A stretch of DNA of 64,000 bases from a virus: the IMG/VR virus record IMGVR_UViG_3300026484_000390, positions 1 through 64,000 of that record; one strand, 5' to 3'. This document shows positions 8,569 to 17,085 of the stretch, in pieces. The notes below the pieces were generated by a model that had not been told where the DNA came from, made no database searches, and saw only the letters and a program-made list of their open reading frames with translations. A program made the position numbers and the translations under genes. Every line of letters begins with the position of its first letter. Position 1 is the first letter of the stretch.

Positions 8569-9543
8569 ATGATAGAAACAGAAGAATTTATAGTTGAAGA
8601 TATGGGTGTACAAGAACAATGGGTTTATGATATTGAGGTTGAGGATAATCATAACTTTTTTGCTAATGATATATGTGTTCATAATAGTAATTATGTAAGT
8701 ATTGAACCAGTTGTTAAAAAGAAATTTGGAACTGATTATTTAAAAACAACAGAAAGAATAAGAATTACAGAATTTATTGAAAACTATATCAACAAAGTTT
8801 CGTTACCTTTAACTTATGATGCTCTTAATAATATTTTAAGCAAATCTCATAATGCATATTTACCAGAAAAACTGGTTGAAGACCCTGAAGTAATTTGTGA
8901 TAACTTTATATCGATTGCTCCTAAAATGTACTTCGCTAGAAAGTGGTGGGATGAAGGATTAACCTTAAGTGCACCTAAGTTAAAAATTACTGGATTAAGC
9001 ACAATTAGAAGTACTACCCCAAAATATTATAGAAAAGAACTTGCTTCAGCTATGGATATTTTAATAGATGGTGATATTCCTAAAGTGATTGAATACATAG
9101 AAACAGTTAGAGAAGGAACTATGACACAAGCACCTGAAGATATTGCAATTAACCAAGGTGTATCTAGTTTGGATTATACCTGGGATGAAAATATTAAAAA
9201 ATTCAGAAGATGGACAGGAGAGAAATACTTAGGAGCACCAGTAAATTCTAGAGCTTGTCTTACTCATAATCTGTATATTGAAAAAAATAAATTAACTATT
9301 AAAGATATTGAACCAGGAGATAAAATTTCTTTTTTATATATGAAAACTCCTAATCCTACCTTTAATTCAAGTAACGCTTTTGGATTTAGAGATACGAAAG
9401 TATTTGATGGAGAACTTAGAAAATACATAGATCGCAATTTAATGTTTGAAAAAGGCTTTGAGACACCAATTAGACTTATAACAGATCCGTTAAACTGGGA
9501 TTTAACTCCTAAAGACGAACAAATTGATGACGATGAATGGTAG
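8569..9543 (+). CDS. 43: C-half of split intein plus C-terminal DNA polymerase
   Basis: 324 residues. Residues 1-39 are intein: VYDIEVEDNHNFFANDICVHN contains block F (DIEV..NHNF) and ends in block G His-Asn. Residue 40 is Ser, the +1 nucleophile, starting SNYVSIEPV, the other half of polymerase motif C. The remaining 285 residues are palm and thumb; the end, with FLYMKTPNP and YIDRNLMFEKGFETP, matches the gp43 C-terminus. The start ATG lies one base after the endonuclease stop with RBS AAAGGA. The product has no function until spliced in trans with the protein from 5046-7472. Confidence 0.92.
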   Translation: MIETEEFIVEDMGVQEQWVYDIEVEDNHNFFANDICVHNSNYVSIEPVVKKKFGTDYLKTTERIRITEFIENYINKVSLPLTYDALNNILSKSHNAYLPEKLVEDPEVICDNFISIAPKMYFARKWWDEGLTLSAPKLKITGLSTIRSTTPKYYRKELASAMDILIDGDIPKVIEYIETVREGTMTQAPEDIAINQGVSSLDYTWDENIKKFRRWTGEKYLGAPVNSRACLTHNLYIEKNKLTIKDIEPGDKISFLYMKTPNPTFNSSNAFGFRDTKVFDGELRKYIDRNLMFEKGFETPIRLITDPLNWDLTPKDEQIDDDEW

Positions 9544-9546
9544 ACT

Positions 9547-9554
9547 TATAAATA
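9547..9554 (+). promoter_or_regulatory. Late promoter TATAAATA
   Basis: Exact TATAAATA between the polymerase stop and the 501-residue gene; RBS AAAGAGG follows. Confidence 0.68.
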
Positions 9555-9572
9555 TTCATAAAGAGGAATAAA

Positions 9573-11078
9573 ATGATTAATGAAGCATCAATAACAGGAA
9601 GTAACACTTATGGTCCGGGCCATAAGTTAGTCCTTAAAGAATCACCAGTTAATTCTGCCAATAAAGAATTAACAAATATGGGCTATTCAATTAATAGTGA
9701 TTTCGAAATATCTAAAGAAGTAAACGACTATATTGAAATCGGACAGGGTAAAGAAACTATTTATATTAAGGAAATGACAACAAATAGAACTTTTAAAATT
9801 AACGGAAGCAGAAGTTTTCTAAATAATATTTTTAATCACGCTAATATTAATAAGAGAGTTTTACCTAAGGGAGTAAACCCCACAAATTTCTTAGAAACTT
9901 TTGCTACTTTGGGTGTTATGGGTATTAAAACTTTTGAAGAAGCTTTATCTTATAATAATGAAGAGTTGCAAATAGATCTCAAGAAGTTTTCAAATACAGA
10001 TAAAGAAACAATAGACGAGGCAGAAAAATTACTTAAAGGAGGCAACAAGAGTCCATTTAAGAAACCAGATTCTTTTATTCATAAAAATATTAAGGATTAT
10101 TATAGAGCTTTGGAAAAATATGAGAATATTAAAAAAGCTGTGAAAGATAATACTTCAGATGTTGTTTTTATTTACGGTGGTAGCCCTAAGGATTTATTCA
10201 ATAATTTAAAATCAAATATCCCCAATCAATTCGATAAAGAAACAGGTCTTATCACACTAGGTAACATTTCTTTTTTTCAAGTGTCCCTCAAAAAAGGTGC
10301 CGATAAAGCAAGACTAGGAAGGATAACTACTCTAATCAGACAAACATATGATATTAACGAAGGATTGCTGGATAGAATTAAAAATGTGGGAACTTTAGGT
10401 TTTAAGGCGTTTAGCTTTATTAAATCAAAAGTACAGAAATTTCTTACTATACTTACTGAAACCTTTGCGACTAAGAAATTGGAATTAGAACTAGAAAAAT
10501 TTACAAAGAAGTATTTAAAAAAACATAAATTCCTAGTTGAAAATAACGAAACGGAAAATATAGTTAATTCTATTAATAACTCTTTCGCTGAAATTAGCAG
10601 AGTAAAGGGGATTAAAACAAAGATTATTCAAACAGACCTTAAAGAGTGTAAAACCAAAAGTGAAACTAACCTACTTATCTGTAATGATATTTCACTTTCT
10701 TATCTTAATAAGATCTTACTAGATATTTCAAAATCTGATGCGCCTAAATATATTGCCAAAACTATAGAATTAATGAGAAAAGGAGAAACTAACTTACCAG
10801 TTGTAATGATGTATGGAGATGGCTCAACTGATGTTTTAGTTTCCGTAGATGCTGTTGTACCCAGTGGTGGGCAGATACCTACTGTAATTTTGAGCATCAC
10901 ACCAGCAAAAAGCGCATCATATTACGTTATATCACTTTATTACCTAGTGGGAATAGACGCTAATCCTGAACTAAGTAAGTATATATTAATTCAGTTTAAT
11001 AATGCGGGTGGAGCTTCCAAAATAGCTTGGAAAGTAGAAGGAAATTCAGTAAAAACTCTTAAACAAATAAAGATTTAA
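9573..11078 (+). CDS. Late protein of unknown function, N-terminal INE/A processing-like site
   Basis: 501 residues, not recognised. It starts MINEASITG, where INE-A fits the T4 prohead protease rule (Leu/Ile-x-Glu before Ala/Gly/Ser), though the leader is only four residues. Residues 200-270 contain FIYGGSPKDLF, TGLITLGNISFFQVSLKKG and ARLGRIT; a QVSLKK strand followed by ARLG is seen in some nuclease-like phage proteins, but I would not assign activity. Two pairs of cysteines (EC and IC) sit near 365-375. A middle segment (290-340) is basic and helical. Driven by its own late promoter, first of the late cluster of putative capsid contents. Confidence 0.72.
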   Translation: MINEASITGSNTYGPGHKLVLKESPVNSANKELTNMGYSINSDFEISKEVNDYIEIGQGKETIYIKEMTTNRTFKINGSRSFLNNIFNHANINKRVLPKGVNPTNFLETFATLGVMGIKTFEEALSYNNEELQIDLKKFSNTDKETIDEAEKLLKGGNKSPFKKPDSFIHKNIKDYYRALEKYENIKKAVKDNTSDVVFIYGGSPKDLFNNLKSNIPNQFDKETGLITLGNISFFQVSLKKGADKARLGRITTLIRQTYDINEGLLDRIKNVGTLGFKAFSFIKSKVQKFLTILTETFATKKLELELEKFTKKYLKKHKFLVENNETENIVNSINNSFAEISRVKGIKTKIIQTDLKECKTKSETNLLICNDISLSYLNKILLDISKSDAPKYIAKTIELMRKGETNLPVVMMYGDGSTDVLVSVDAVVPSGGQIPTVILSITPAKSASYYVISLYYLVGIDANPELSKYILIQFNNAGGASKIAWKVEGNSVKTLKQIKI

Positions 11079-11101
11079 TATTTATTTAAAGTTTATTATG
11101 T

Positions 11102-11107
11102 TATAAT
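11102..11107 (+). promoter_or_regulatory. Early promoter TATAAT
   Basis: TATTATGTTATAAT with TTTAAAGTTT upstream, the early-promoter pattern of this phage; reads into the metallophosphoesterase at 11133. Confidence 0.6.
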
Positions 11108-11132
11108 AATACATAGAAGAAAAAGGACATAG

Positions 11133-11675
11133 ATGAAAACTTGGTTTATATCAGATACGCATTTTTTACATGAAAATATAAAAAAGTATTGTAATAGAAG
11201 AGATGAATATAACAAAACTATTATTAAAAACTGGAATGATTTAATCCAACCAGAAGATACAGTTTTTCATCTAGGAGACTTAACAGCGGGGGTTGGAAAA
11301 GTTCAAGATGGATATAGTAAACTTAAAAAAATAATGGGTATGCTTAATGGTAATATAGTACTTATTAAAGGCAATCATGATCACTACACAAATGAGCAAT
11401 ATAAAAATGATTTAAATATTAAAGCCGTTACAGAATATCATATTCAAGGTGAGTATTTTTTATGCCATTATCCACTTATAATTGATTCTTTCACCAAAGA
11501 AAAAATGATACCAGTTTTTACAGAACTTAAAAAATTATTTAAGGATTCTGGTTGTAAGTATTTACTTCACGGACATAGTCATTTAACCAAATTTGGTGGT
11601 AAAAGAATTAACTTATCAGTAGATTTAACAGATTTTAAACCAGTTGAATATAATGATTTACTTAAACATATTTAA
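11133..11675 (+). CDS. Calcineurin-like metallophosphoesterase
   Basis: 180 residues. The five metal-binding blocks are present in order: DTHFLHEN (residues 7-14), HLGDL (near 49), KGNHDH (near 82), CHYPL (near 112) and a final HGHSHL (near 147). Proteins of this compact form are phosphodiesterases or phosphatases in phages and bacteria; substrate cannot be deduced, with nucleotides or cyclic phosphates possible. It follows its own early promoter in an otherwise late neighbourhood. RBS AAAAAGGA. Confidence 0.88.
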   Translation: MKTWFISDTHFLHENIKKYCNRRDEYNKTIIKNWNDLIQPEDTVFHLGDLTAGVGKVQDGYSKLKKIMGMLNGNIVLIKGNHDHYTNEQYKNDLNIKAVTEYHIQGEYFLCHYPLIIDSFTKEKMIPVFTELKKLFKDSGCKYLLHGHSHLTKFGGKRINLSVDLTDFKPVEYNDLLKHI

Positions 11676-11679
11676 AGTA

Positions 11680-11687
11680 TATAAATA
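11680..11687 (+). promoter_or_regulatory. Late promoter TATAAATA
   Basis: Exact TATAAATA 21 bases before the ATG of the capsid-targeted pair at 11709 and 12063. Confidence 0.68.
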
Positions 11688-11708
11688 ATTAAAAAAAGAG
11701 GTGGAAAA

Positions 11709-12053
11709 ATGAGAAGTTTTAGAGAGATGGCTGAAGAACAAGTTAATGAAGGTGTTTTAAAAAATGCTTATAAATGGTTATTAACAAAATCAAGAGTATT
11801 AAGAAAAATAGAAATAGATAATGAAAAACAATATGGTTACCGATTACCAGTTAAAGTAATTGAAATTGAATTCTTATCAGGTGATGAAGTAGCAGAAGGT
11901 TATGCTTTAAGTTATATCAGTTCCAAAGAAAAAGGTAGAATGCTTTGTATTCATGAAGAAGAAATATTAAAAGGTGACAAAGTTAAAATTGCTGGACCTA
12001 TTAAAAGTCTTAGTAATGAAAAATTTGATATTTTCATAGCTAAAAAGGTATAG
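11709..12053 (+). CDS. Putative capsid-targeted internal protein 1
   Basis: 114 residues. The N-terminus MRSFREMAEEQVNEGVLKNA looks like the T4 capsid-targeting sequence (aromatic at position 4, acidic amphipathic helix, then V/I/L-N-E before Gly). Cleavage is predicted after Glu14 by the prohead protease. The mature part is a small mixed alpha/beta domain containing two VI/EIE strand pairs; no family recognised. Paired with 12063, whose leader is nearly the same (MRGFREMTEAQVNEGIL). Late promoter at 11680. By analogy with T4 IPI-IPIII it would be packed in the head and injected. Confidence 0.72.
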   Translation: MRSFREMAEEQVNEGVLKNAYKWLLTKSRVLRKIEIDNEKQYGYRLPVKVIEIEFLSGDEVAEGYALSYISSKEKGRMLCIHEEEILKGDKVKIAGPIKSLSNEKFDIFIAKKV

Positions 12054-12062
12054 AGGTTTAAA

Positions 12063-12482
12063 ATGAGAGGTTTTAGAGAGATGACTGAAGCACAGGTTAA
12101 TGAGGGAATATTATCAAAATTTAATAGTTGGTTTAAAAATTTAGAATTAATTAAAATAATAAGAGAGGATAAAATACAAGATGAATATAATCATACTGTT
12201 AAACTTTTTCCTATTAGCATTACATTTTCAAGAGAAGAAAATGGTTACGATTTTTATATTATAGAATCTAATAAAGAAAATAGCTTAAAAGCAAGCAAGA
12301 ATAACCAACATTTATGTTTTATGAGTTCGAATGATAAAGATGTTATGGAAAACTTCCAAAAACAAATAGATAAGAGAAAAGAAGGTTCATTTTGGTTTAC
12401 ATTAGGCGAAGTAAAAAGTATGACTCAAAATAATATAACGCCTTATTTTATTCAAGAAATGTCAATTGACGAAAACAAATAG
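12063..12482 (+). CDS. Putative capsid-targeted internal protein 2
   Basis: 139 residues; leader MRGFREMTEAQVNE then Gly, predicted cleavage after Glu14. Mature domain about 125 residues, charged, with no recognised motif. Shares the leader with the preceding gene but the mature parts do not resemble each other clearly, as is usual for T4 internal proteins, which share only the targeting peptide. RBS AGAGG overlaps the end of the upstream gene. Confidence 0.72.
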   Translation: MRGFREMTEAQVNEGILSKFNSWFKNLELIKIIREDKIQDEYNHTVKLFPISITFSREENGYDFYIIESNKENSLKASKNNQHLCFMSSNDKDVMENFQKQIDKRKEGSFWFTLGEVKSMTQNNITPYFIQEMSIDENK

Positions 12483-12491
12483 GATATAATT

Positions 12492-13730
12492 ATGGGCGGA
12501 AATGTAACAGGAATAAACAAAAAAACTGGTGAAGAAATTAAAGCACAAAAAATTGATTTGAAAAAAGCCGGAAGAAAGGAATTTGTAAATAAATTCACAG
12601 AAGCTTTTAAAAAATTAAACAAGCTTTATAAAAGTAAATTTAAAGAACCTTTATGGGTAAAAGAGTCGAGACTTGACACCAATGAACTGTATAATGGAAG
12701 CACAAGTTATATAATGGATGCAAGAATTTCGGATGAAGAATTACTCCAACATAAAGAATCTGCTGGTGATTTAGATATTATTGTACCTAAACATACTAAA
12801 GAAAATCTTTGGACTCTACTTGATGATTTAGAGGGTAAAGAAATTATTAAAGGAGTTACTTATCATGGTTCAAATAAAGCAACAGTTTCTTCAATTGGAG
12901 ATCAAATAAATTCTCTTTTTATTGTAGAATTTGGTGATTATAAAGCACTTGCACAAGTTGATTTTGAATTTCTTGAAGTATCAGAAGATGGTGTTCCATC
13001 AGAATTATCAAAATTTACTCATAGTTCTTCTTTTGAAGATGCTAAAAATAAAGTAAAAGCAGTTCATCATAAATTTTTAATATTTGCTATTAGTGGATCT
13101 ATGGATGTTAGAGAAGACATCGCATTAGCAACTCCAGCAAGTACACCTGAAAAGTTAAGAATTTCTGGCAAAAAAGGTTCAGATGTTATAAGAATGCTTA
13201 AATTTGATTTAAATAAAGGTATTAGTGTTGGATATGAAAGAATGGTTGATGGCAATGGTGAGTATATGCAAACAGAAGATGGAAAAGATATTTATAAAGA
13301 AATTCCAACTAAAAATAGAAAAGATCCTGCTAATACCGTAAGACAAATGTATCAATTATGTTTTGATAGAATTGAAGGAAATGAGCAAGATGAAAAATTA
13401 TTTTGGTCTTTTATGGGAATGGTCGAGTTACTTAAAAAATATGTTAAAGATAAGAAAACACTAGAAAAAATACATAACAGATATTTTGAAAAATTATTTG
13501 CAATAAAAGGTCAACCTGGTCAAATTTTAGAAGTTGGAGATCCAGAATTAGATTATCAAGTTAAAATTTCGGGGTATAAAAGATTTTGTAAAGAATTTGG
13601 GTTAAAAGAAAGAACAAAAGAAATACAAGCTTATTATGATAATTTTGAAAATATGAGAGGTGGAAAACTTAGAGAAAGTTGTAATATTAATGAATTTGCA
13701 AATTTTATTAACGAGTTTATTAATAGATAA
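12492..13730 (+). CDS. Pol-beta-like nucleotidyltransferase fold protein
   Basis: 412 residues. Start MGGNVTG preceded by RBS AGGAT. The region 65-165 has the nucleotidyltransferase pattern: NGSTSYIMD (GS motif), SAGDLDIIV (D-x-D metal pair) and, later, AQVDFEFLE (third acid). The C-terminal half is helical and ends with an acidic segment. Related proteins with an MGGNV start occur in other large T4-like phages. The activity could be RNA end extension or nucleotidylation of protein or RNA; the substrate is unknown. It lies between capsid-targeted genes and next to a kinase and a ligase fusion, so an RNA-repair or host-modification role is suggested by context only. No capsid-targeting leader is visible. 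Confidence 0.72.
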   Translation: MGGNVTGINKKTGEEIKAQKIDLKKAGRKEFVNKFTEAFKKLNKLYKSKFKEPLWVKESRLDTNELYNGSTSYIMDARISDEELLQHKESAGDLDIIVPKHTKENLWTLLDDLEGKEIIKGVTYHGSNKATVSSIGDQINSLFIVEFGDYKALAQVDFEFLEVSEDGVPSELSKFTHSSSFEDAKNKVKAVHHKFLIFAISGSMDVREDIALATPASTPEKLRISGKKGSDVIRMLKFDLNKGISVGYERMVDGNGEYMQTEDGKDIYKEIPTKNRKDPANTVRQMYQLCFDRIEGNEQDEKLFWSFMGMVELLKKYVKDKKTLEKIHNRYFEKLFAIKGQPGQILEVGDPELDYQVKISGYKRFCKEFGLKERTKEIQAYYDNFENMRGGKLRESCNINEFANFINEFINR

Positions 13731-14127
13731 TAAATTTCTATTTATATAGGATTATATAAAAAATACTAAATATAAATAAATAAGTTATATAAATGCTAAA
13801 AAAGTAAAAGAAATAATAGGTATTGCAGGTTAAACTTTAAAAAACTACAGAAGAAAAGATAAAGTAGTAGGAATTTCTTATATGATATAGATGGTCTAAT
13901 GCTTACAAAACCTAAGGTTAAAAAGACAAGTTATTTTCTAGGGTAAGTAATGCTAAACAAAAAGAAGACTTAGAAGCAAGAAAATATTAAGGGAATTTAC
14001 TACTTCTAAAGGTATTATAGTATATAAAGACATAGCTTCTGGAATGAAAGAAGATAGAAAAGGATTAAATAAGTGCAAAATAGTAATATAACTTATAAAG
14101 GTAGACTTACTAGGTTTGGATATAATT
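13731..14127 (+). pseudogene. Decayed late gene, about 330 bases
   Basis: A late promoter TATAAATA lies at 13771-13778 and an ATG at 13793, but the frame stops after four codons. Beyond it, readable pieces such as IIVYKDIASGMKEDRKG, KVVGIS and LMLTKPKVKK occur in different frames, separated by stops and frame changes, up to about 14110. This looks like one gene broken by several small indels. No complete gene is present in this gap. Confidence 0.5.
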
Positions 14128-14664
14128 ATGTTTAGAGAATTAGTTTATTTACAAGAATCAGATAAAATTAGAGATATTTTATTTGAAGAAAGTATATTTG
14201 TTTTAGTTATTGGTGGCTCAGCATCAGGTAAAAATTATATTTATGATTTAAATTTTAAAAATATAGAATTAGTTGATAATGATCAAATAACAAAAGAACT
14301 TTCTGGTGGAGATTTTGAGAAAGCAAGAAAGTTAATTTCAAAAGCAACTTCAATAGCAAATAAAAGATTAGAAAAAGCATTTAAAGATAACACAAGCATT
14401 GGACAAGTTTCGACTGGTAGTAATCAAAAAGGTGTTGAAAATAAACTTATTAAAGCAAAATCATTTAATATGAAAACTGCACTTATTTTAATTGATACAA
14501 ATGTTAAAAAAGCAATTAAAAGAAATGAAGAAAGAGCAGAAGAAGGCTTACAAGGATTAATTCCGGAATGGAAAGTAGAAAAATCAAATGAAAAAGCACG
14601 AGAAACTTTTAACAGTTTGAAAAAATTAGATATAGTAGACTATAATATAGTAATTAAAAATTAA
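14128..14664 (+). CDS. Capsid-targeted P-loop kinase-like protein
   Basis: 178 residues from the ATG at 14128; a TTG four codons earlier is also possible. The start MFRELVYLQE followed by Ser fits a short capsid-targeting leader with cleavage after LQE. The mature part begins with a strand FVLVIGGSASGKNYIYD, a Walker A in which Asn replaces the usual Ser/Thr after Lys. ELVDNDQITKEL would be the acidic substrate-side strand and ALILIDTNVKKAIKRNEER the LID-type helix with Arg residues, as in Zeta-toxin/polynucleotide-kinase-like (AAA_33) proteins. If packaged, it would enter the cell with the DNA. Phosphorylation of RNA ends or of a small molecule is inference. Confidence 0.72.
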   Translation: MFRELVYLQESDKIRDILFEESIFVLVIGGSASGKNYIYDLNFKNIELVDNDQITKELSGGDFEKARKLISKATSIANKRLEKAFKDNTSIGQVSTGSNQKGVENKLIKAKSFNMKTALILIDTNVKKAIKRNEERAEEGLQGLIPEWKVEKSNEKARETFNSLKKLDIVDYNIVIKN

Positions 14665-14686
14665 GGTTATTTAAATTATTTTATGT

Positions 14687-14692
14687 TATAAT
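14687..14692 (+). promoter_or_regulatory. Early promoter TATAAT
   Basis: TTATGTTATAAT just before the ligase-adenylyltransferase gene, with TTAAGGTTATT 17-27 bases upstream. Unusual, because the downstream protein carries a capsid-targeting leader and would be expected late. Confidence 0.5.
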
Positions 14693-14713
14693 TAAAAACA
14701 AATGGAGAAACAA

Positions 14714-16243
14714 ATGAAAAAATATAGTGATTTAATCTTTGAAGCAGCAAATAAAACAAAATTGGATATTAGTATTCAAGCAGCAGGAAAATTTTTAACT
14801 TCAAATAAAAGAATAGAAGATTTTTTTAATGCTGATGTTATTGTTGAACACAAGACAGATGGTGTAAAAATTACAGCAATGAAAATAGCAAGTAATGGAA
14901 CTTTAGATGATTGGATTATTGCTTATAAGGGTAATATTTTATATGAGGGTGAATTTGAATTTGCACCAAAAACAAATGTAAAGAAAAGATCAATTGGAGC
15001 TAGTCAATTTAGTTTTGTTGTTGAACACTTTGCCGATATTGCTAAAGATACTAAAAAAATCCCAGTAGGTACAGAATTGTTTGTTGAATTCCTTATGAAT
15101 AAACCAACATTAAGTTCTAATTATACAAGAAAACACGGTATGATTTTAATCGCTCATACCAAATCTTCTTATAAAGTTAAAAATGGTTTATTATTAACAA
15201 AACCAGGAATTTTTGATATTTCACATAGAGATGAATACGCTAAAATGGCAAATTTAGATGTACCAGCATTATTATTTAAAGGTAGAATGGGAACACAAAA
15301 AGATTTTGAAAGCGGAATTATTAATACAAAACTTAAGAGTCTATTTAACGAACGAAGTAATGCTATGAATTGGATCACAGTTGAGATTTTACTTGATGAT
15401 ATAAGAGAGTTATTTCTTGATGTCGAGAGCCGGTATGGCGGGAAAGAAGAAGGCGTCGTAATTAAATATGATAATGTTATACTTAAATTTCAACAGGATT
15501 ATCAATTGGATCAAGAAGCAAGAAGACAAATTAAACTTAAATATCAAGACGAAAATCCAGAAGTTGAAACTCAATATTGGAATAATGTTAGGCTAGCTGC
15601 AATGGAAATTACAGGTGAGATTCAAGTAAAACCAAAATCTGATTTAAAAGATTTAGTAAAAGAATTATCTCAAGGCTTAAAAGATTATAAATTAAACTTT
15701 AAACATCCCAAAAAAGATAAAACAAATATCGAAGATGATATTCAACTTACTGCTAAACAAATTATTATGAGAAAACTTAAGGGAAACAATAATGCTTTAG
15801 TTCTTGGAAAATTTAGAATCTTAACAAAGGCGCATGCTGGTATAATTAAAGAAGGTTTGAAAAAATTTGATGGTGTTGTAGTGGCATTAATTAGTTCAAA
15901 AGAAACAAAAAGTACAAAAGAACTTAGAAGAAAAATGTTGGAATTAACATTCGGTGATAAAATTGAAATATTTGAAGCTACTTCAGGTAATCTTATGACA
16001 CTTATGAATAGAACAAATGAAAATATTAACTGGATTATGGCTGGTTCTGATAGGGTTAAAGCTTATGAAAAAATGTTAGAAAGAAATAAAGATGTTAAGG
16101 TATATGAAATACCGAGGACAGATGAAGATATTTCAGCTTCAAAAGTTATAGCAGACATTACAAATGAAGCTTATTTTAAAAAAAATACACCTAAAGAAAT
16201 ACATTCATTATATAATGAAATATTAGAAGTCTATAAAGATTAA
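14714..16243 (+). CDS. Capsid-targeted polynucleotide ligase / nucleotidylyltransferase fusion
   Basis: 509 residues from ATG 14714, chosen because GGAGAAACAA precedes it; an ATG at 14702 overlaps that RBS. Leader MKKYSDLIFE-AANK matches a capsid-targeting peptide cut after Glu10. Residues 15-310 form a ligase-type nucleotidyltransferase: VEHKTDGVKI is motif I (K-x-D-G lysine), GTELFVEFL motif III, KEEGVVIKY motif IV and VILKF motif V. From about 350 a second domain of the HxGH nucleotidylyltransferase superfamily begins: NNALVLGKFRILTKAHAGII (T-x-A-H in place of T-x-G-H), WIMAGSDR and DISASKVIADI (ISxT/S motif), as in NMN adenylyltransferases and NadR. A virion-delivered RNA ligase joined to an NAD-making type domain would suit RNA repair and NAD restoration against host defences. 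The fusion is seen; activities are inferred. Confidence 0.82.
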   Translation: MKKYSDLIFEAANKTKLDISIQAAGKFLTSNKRIEDFFNADVIVEHKTDGVKITAMKIASNGTLDDWIIAYKGNILYEGEFEFAPKTNVKKRSIGASQFSFVVEHFADIAKDTKKIPVGTELFVEFLMNKPTLSSNYTRKHGMILIAHTKSSYKVKNGLLLTKPGIFDISHRDEYAKMANLDVPALLFKGRMGTQKDFESGIINTKLKSLFNERSNAMNWITVEILLDDIRELFLDVESRYGGKEEGVVIKYDNVILKFQQDYQLDQEARRQIKLKYQDENPEVETQYWNNVRLAAMEITGEIQVKPKSDLKDLVKELSQGLKDYKLNFKHPKKDKTNIEDDIQLTAKQIIMRKLKGNNNALVLGKFRILTKAHAGIIKEGLKKFDGVVVALISSKETKSTKELRRKMLELTFGDKIEIFEATSGNLMTLMNRTNENINWIMAGSDRVKAYEKMLERNKDVKVYEIPRTDEDISASKVIADITNEAYFKKNTPKEIHSLYNEILEVYKD

Positions 16244-16321
16244 CAAAAGAAGGTCAAAGTTTGCTATCTATTAAAAAAAGAAAAATTTGTTCCTTTTGGG
16301 AAATTATATTAGGAGATTAAA

Positions 16322-17074
16322 ATGAAATTTAAAGATTATTTAAACGAAAAAACTGCGATGACAGGTTTTAAACTAAGTAGATTAATTGGTTCTTTATCTA
16401 TCCCTGTCAGTACAAATATGATGGATAGATTAGGATATAGTTACGAAGATGAAGCTTATCATGTTACTGATATTCAATATTTAGACAGTCTTGTTAAGTT
16501 ACAGGGTAAAAAGAAACAAATTTCTGCTTTCACTAAAGGCGGAAGTGAATTGATGAGACTGCCTTCTAATCCTACAGTTTTAGTTAAACTTGAAGGCAAT
16601 ATTGTAATTGATTCCGCAAGTGATATGTGGACCTTATTAGATAAACAAGGTAGGAGATGGATAACATTAGCCGATAAATCAGATGATATTGGAACAGAAT
16701 ATAGTGAAAAGTTAAAGTTTTTTATTAAGGGAATATTAAATAAAATAGTTAAAAAATTAGGTTATAATGAACTAGAGGCTCAAACATCATATGATTCAGA
16801 ATTATCTAAAATGGCAAAAAAAGATAGAGCTATTTTGTATAAAGAATATATAAAAGAAATCGAAAAATATCTTGAAAAGGATGGTTATAAATTACTTAAT
16901 AAACATTTAAAAGAAAATATTTCTTATAGTTATAATGAAGTTGTGCTTAATAATTTTAAGATATTGGGAGCATTTTCGTTGGATAACGATTATAAAAAAC
17001 AAGAAATTAAGGATTCGGGAATTAATTATCTCGGAGTAATGTCTAGACTAGACTTGGCAAATATAGGGAAATAA
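16322..17074 (+). CDS. Capsid-targeted protein, possible ADP-ribosyltransferase-like fold
   Basis: 250 residues with RBS AGGAG. The leader MKFKDYLNE followed by Lys resembles the other capsid-targeting peptides but P1' is atypical. The segment AYHVTDIQYLDSLVKLQGKK then QISAFTKGG has the spacing of the H-x-T and S-T-S-like strands of some ART-fold proteins (His, helix, Ser-x-Phe). T4 packages such an enzyme (Alt), so the idea is attractive, but no catalytic Glu motif is certain. The C-terminal half is helical and basic. Ends at a bidirectional hairpin. Confidence 0.65.
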   Translation: MKFKDYLNEKTAMTGFKLSRLIGSLSIPVSTNMMDRLGYSYEDEAYHVTDIQYLDSLVKLQGKKKQISAFTKGGSELMRLPSNPTVLVKLEGNIVIDSASDMWTLLDKQGRRWITLADKSDDIGTEYSEKLKFFIKGILNKIVKKLGYNELEAQTSYDSELSKMAKKDRAILYKEYIKEIEKYLEKDGYKLLNKHLKENISYSYNEVVLNNFKILGAFSLDNDYKKQEIKDSGINYLGVMSRLDLANIGK

Positions 17075-17085
17075 ATCCTATATTT
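17059..17085. terminator. Bidirectional terminator hairpin
   Basis: AAATATAGG (17059-17067) pairs with CCTATATTT (17077-17085). It separates the plus-strand late genes from the convergent minus-strand module, overlapping both gene ends. Confidence 0.65.

Noticed and set aside
16322-17074. Firm call as ADP-ribosyltransferase
   Set aside because: Only the His and Ser-x-Phe segments fit; no catalytic Glu motif could be placed, so it is only a possibility.
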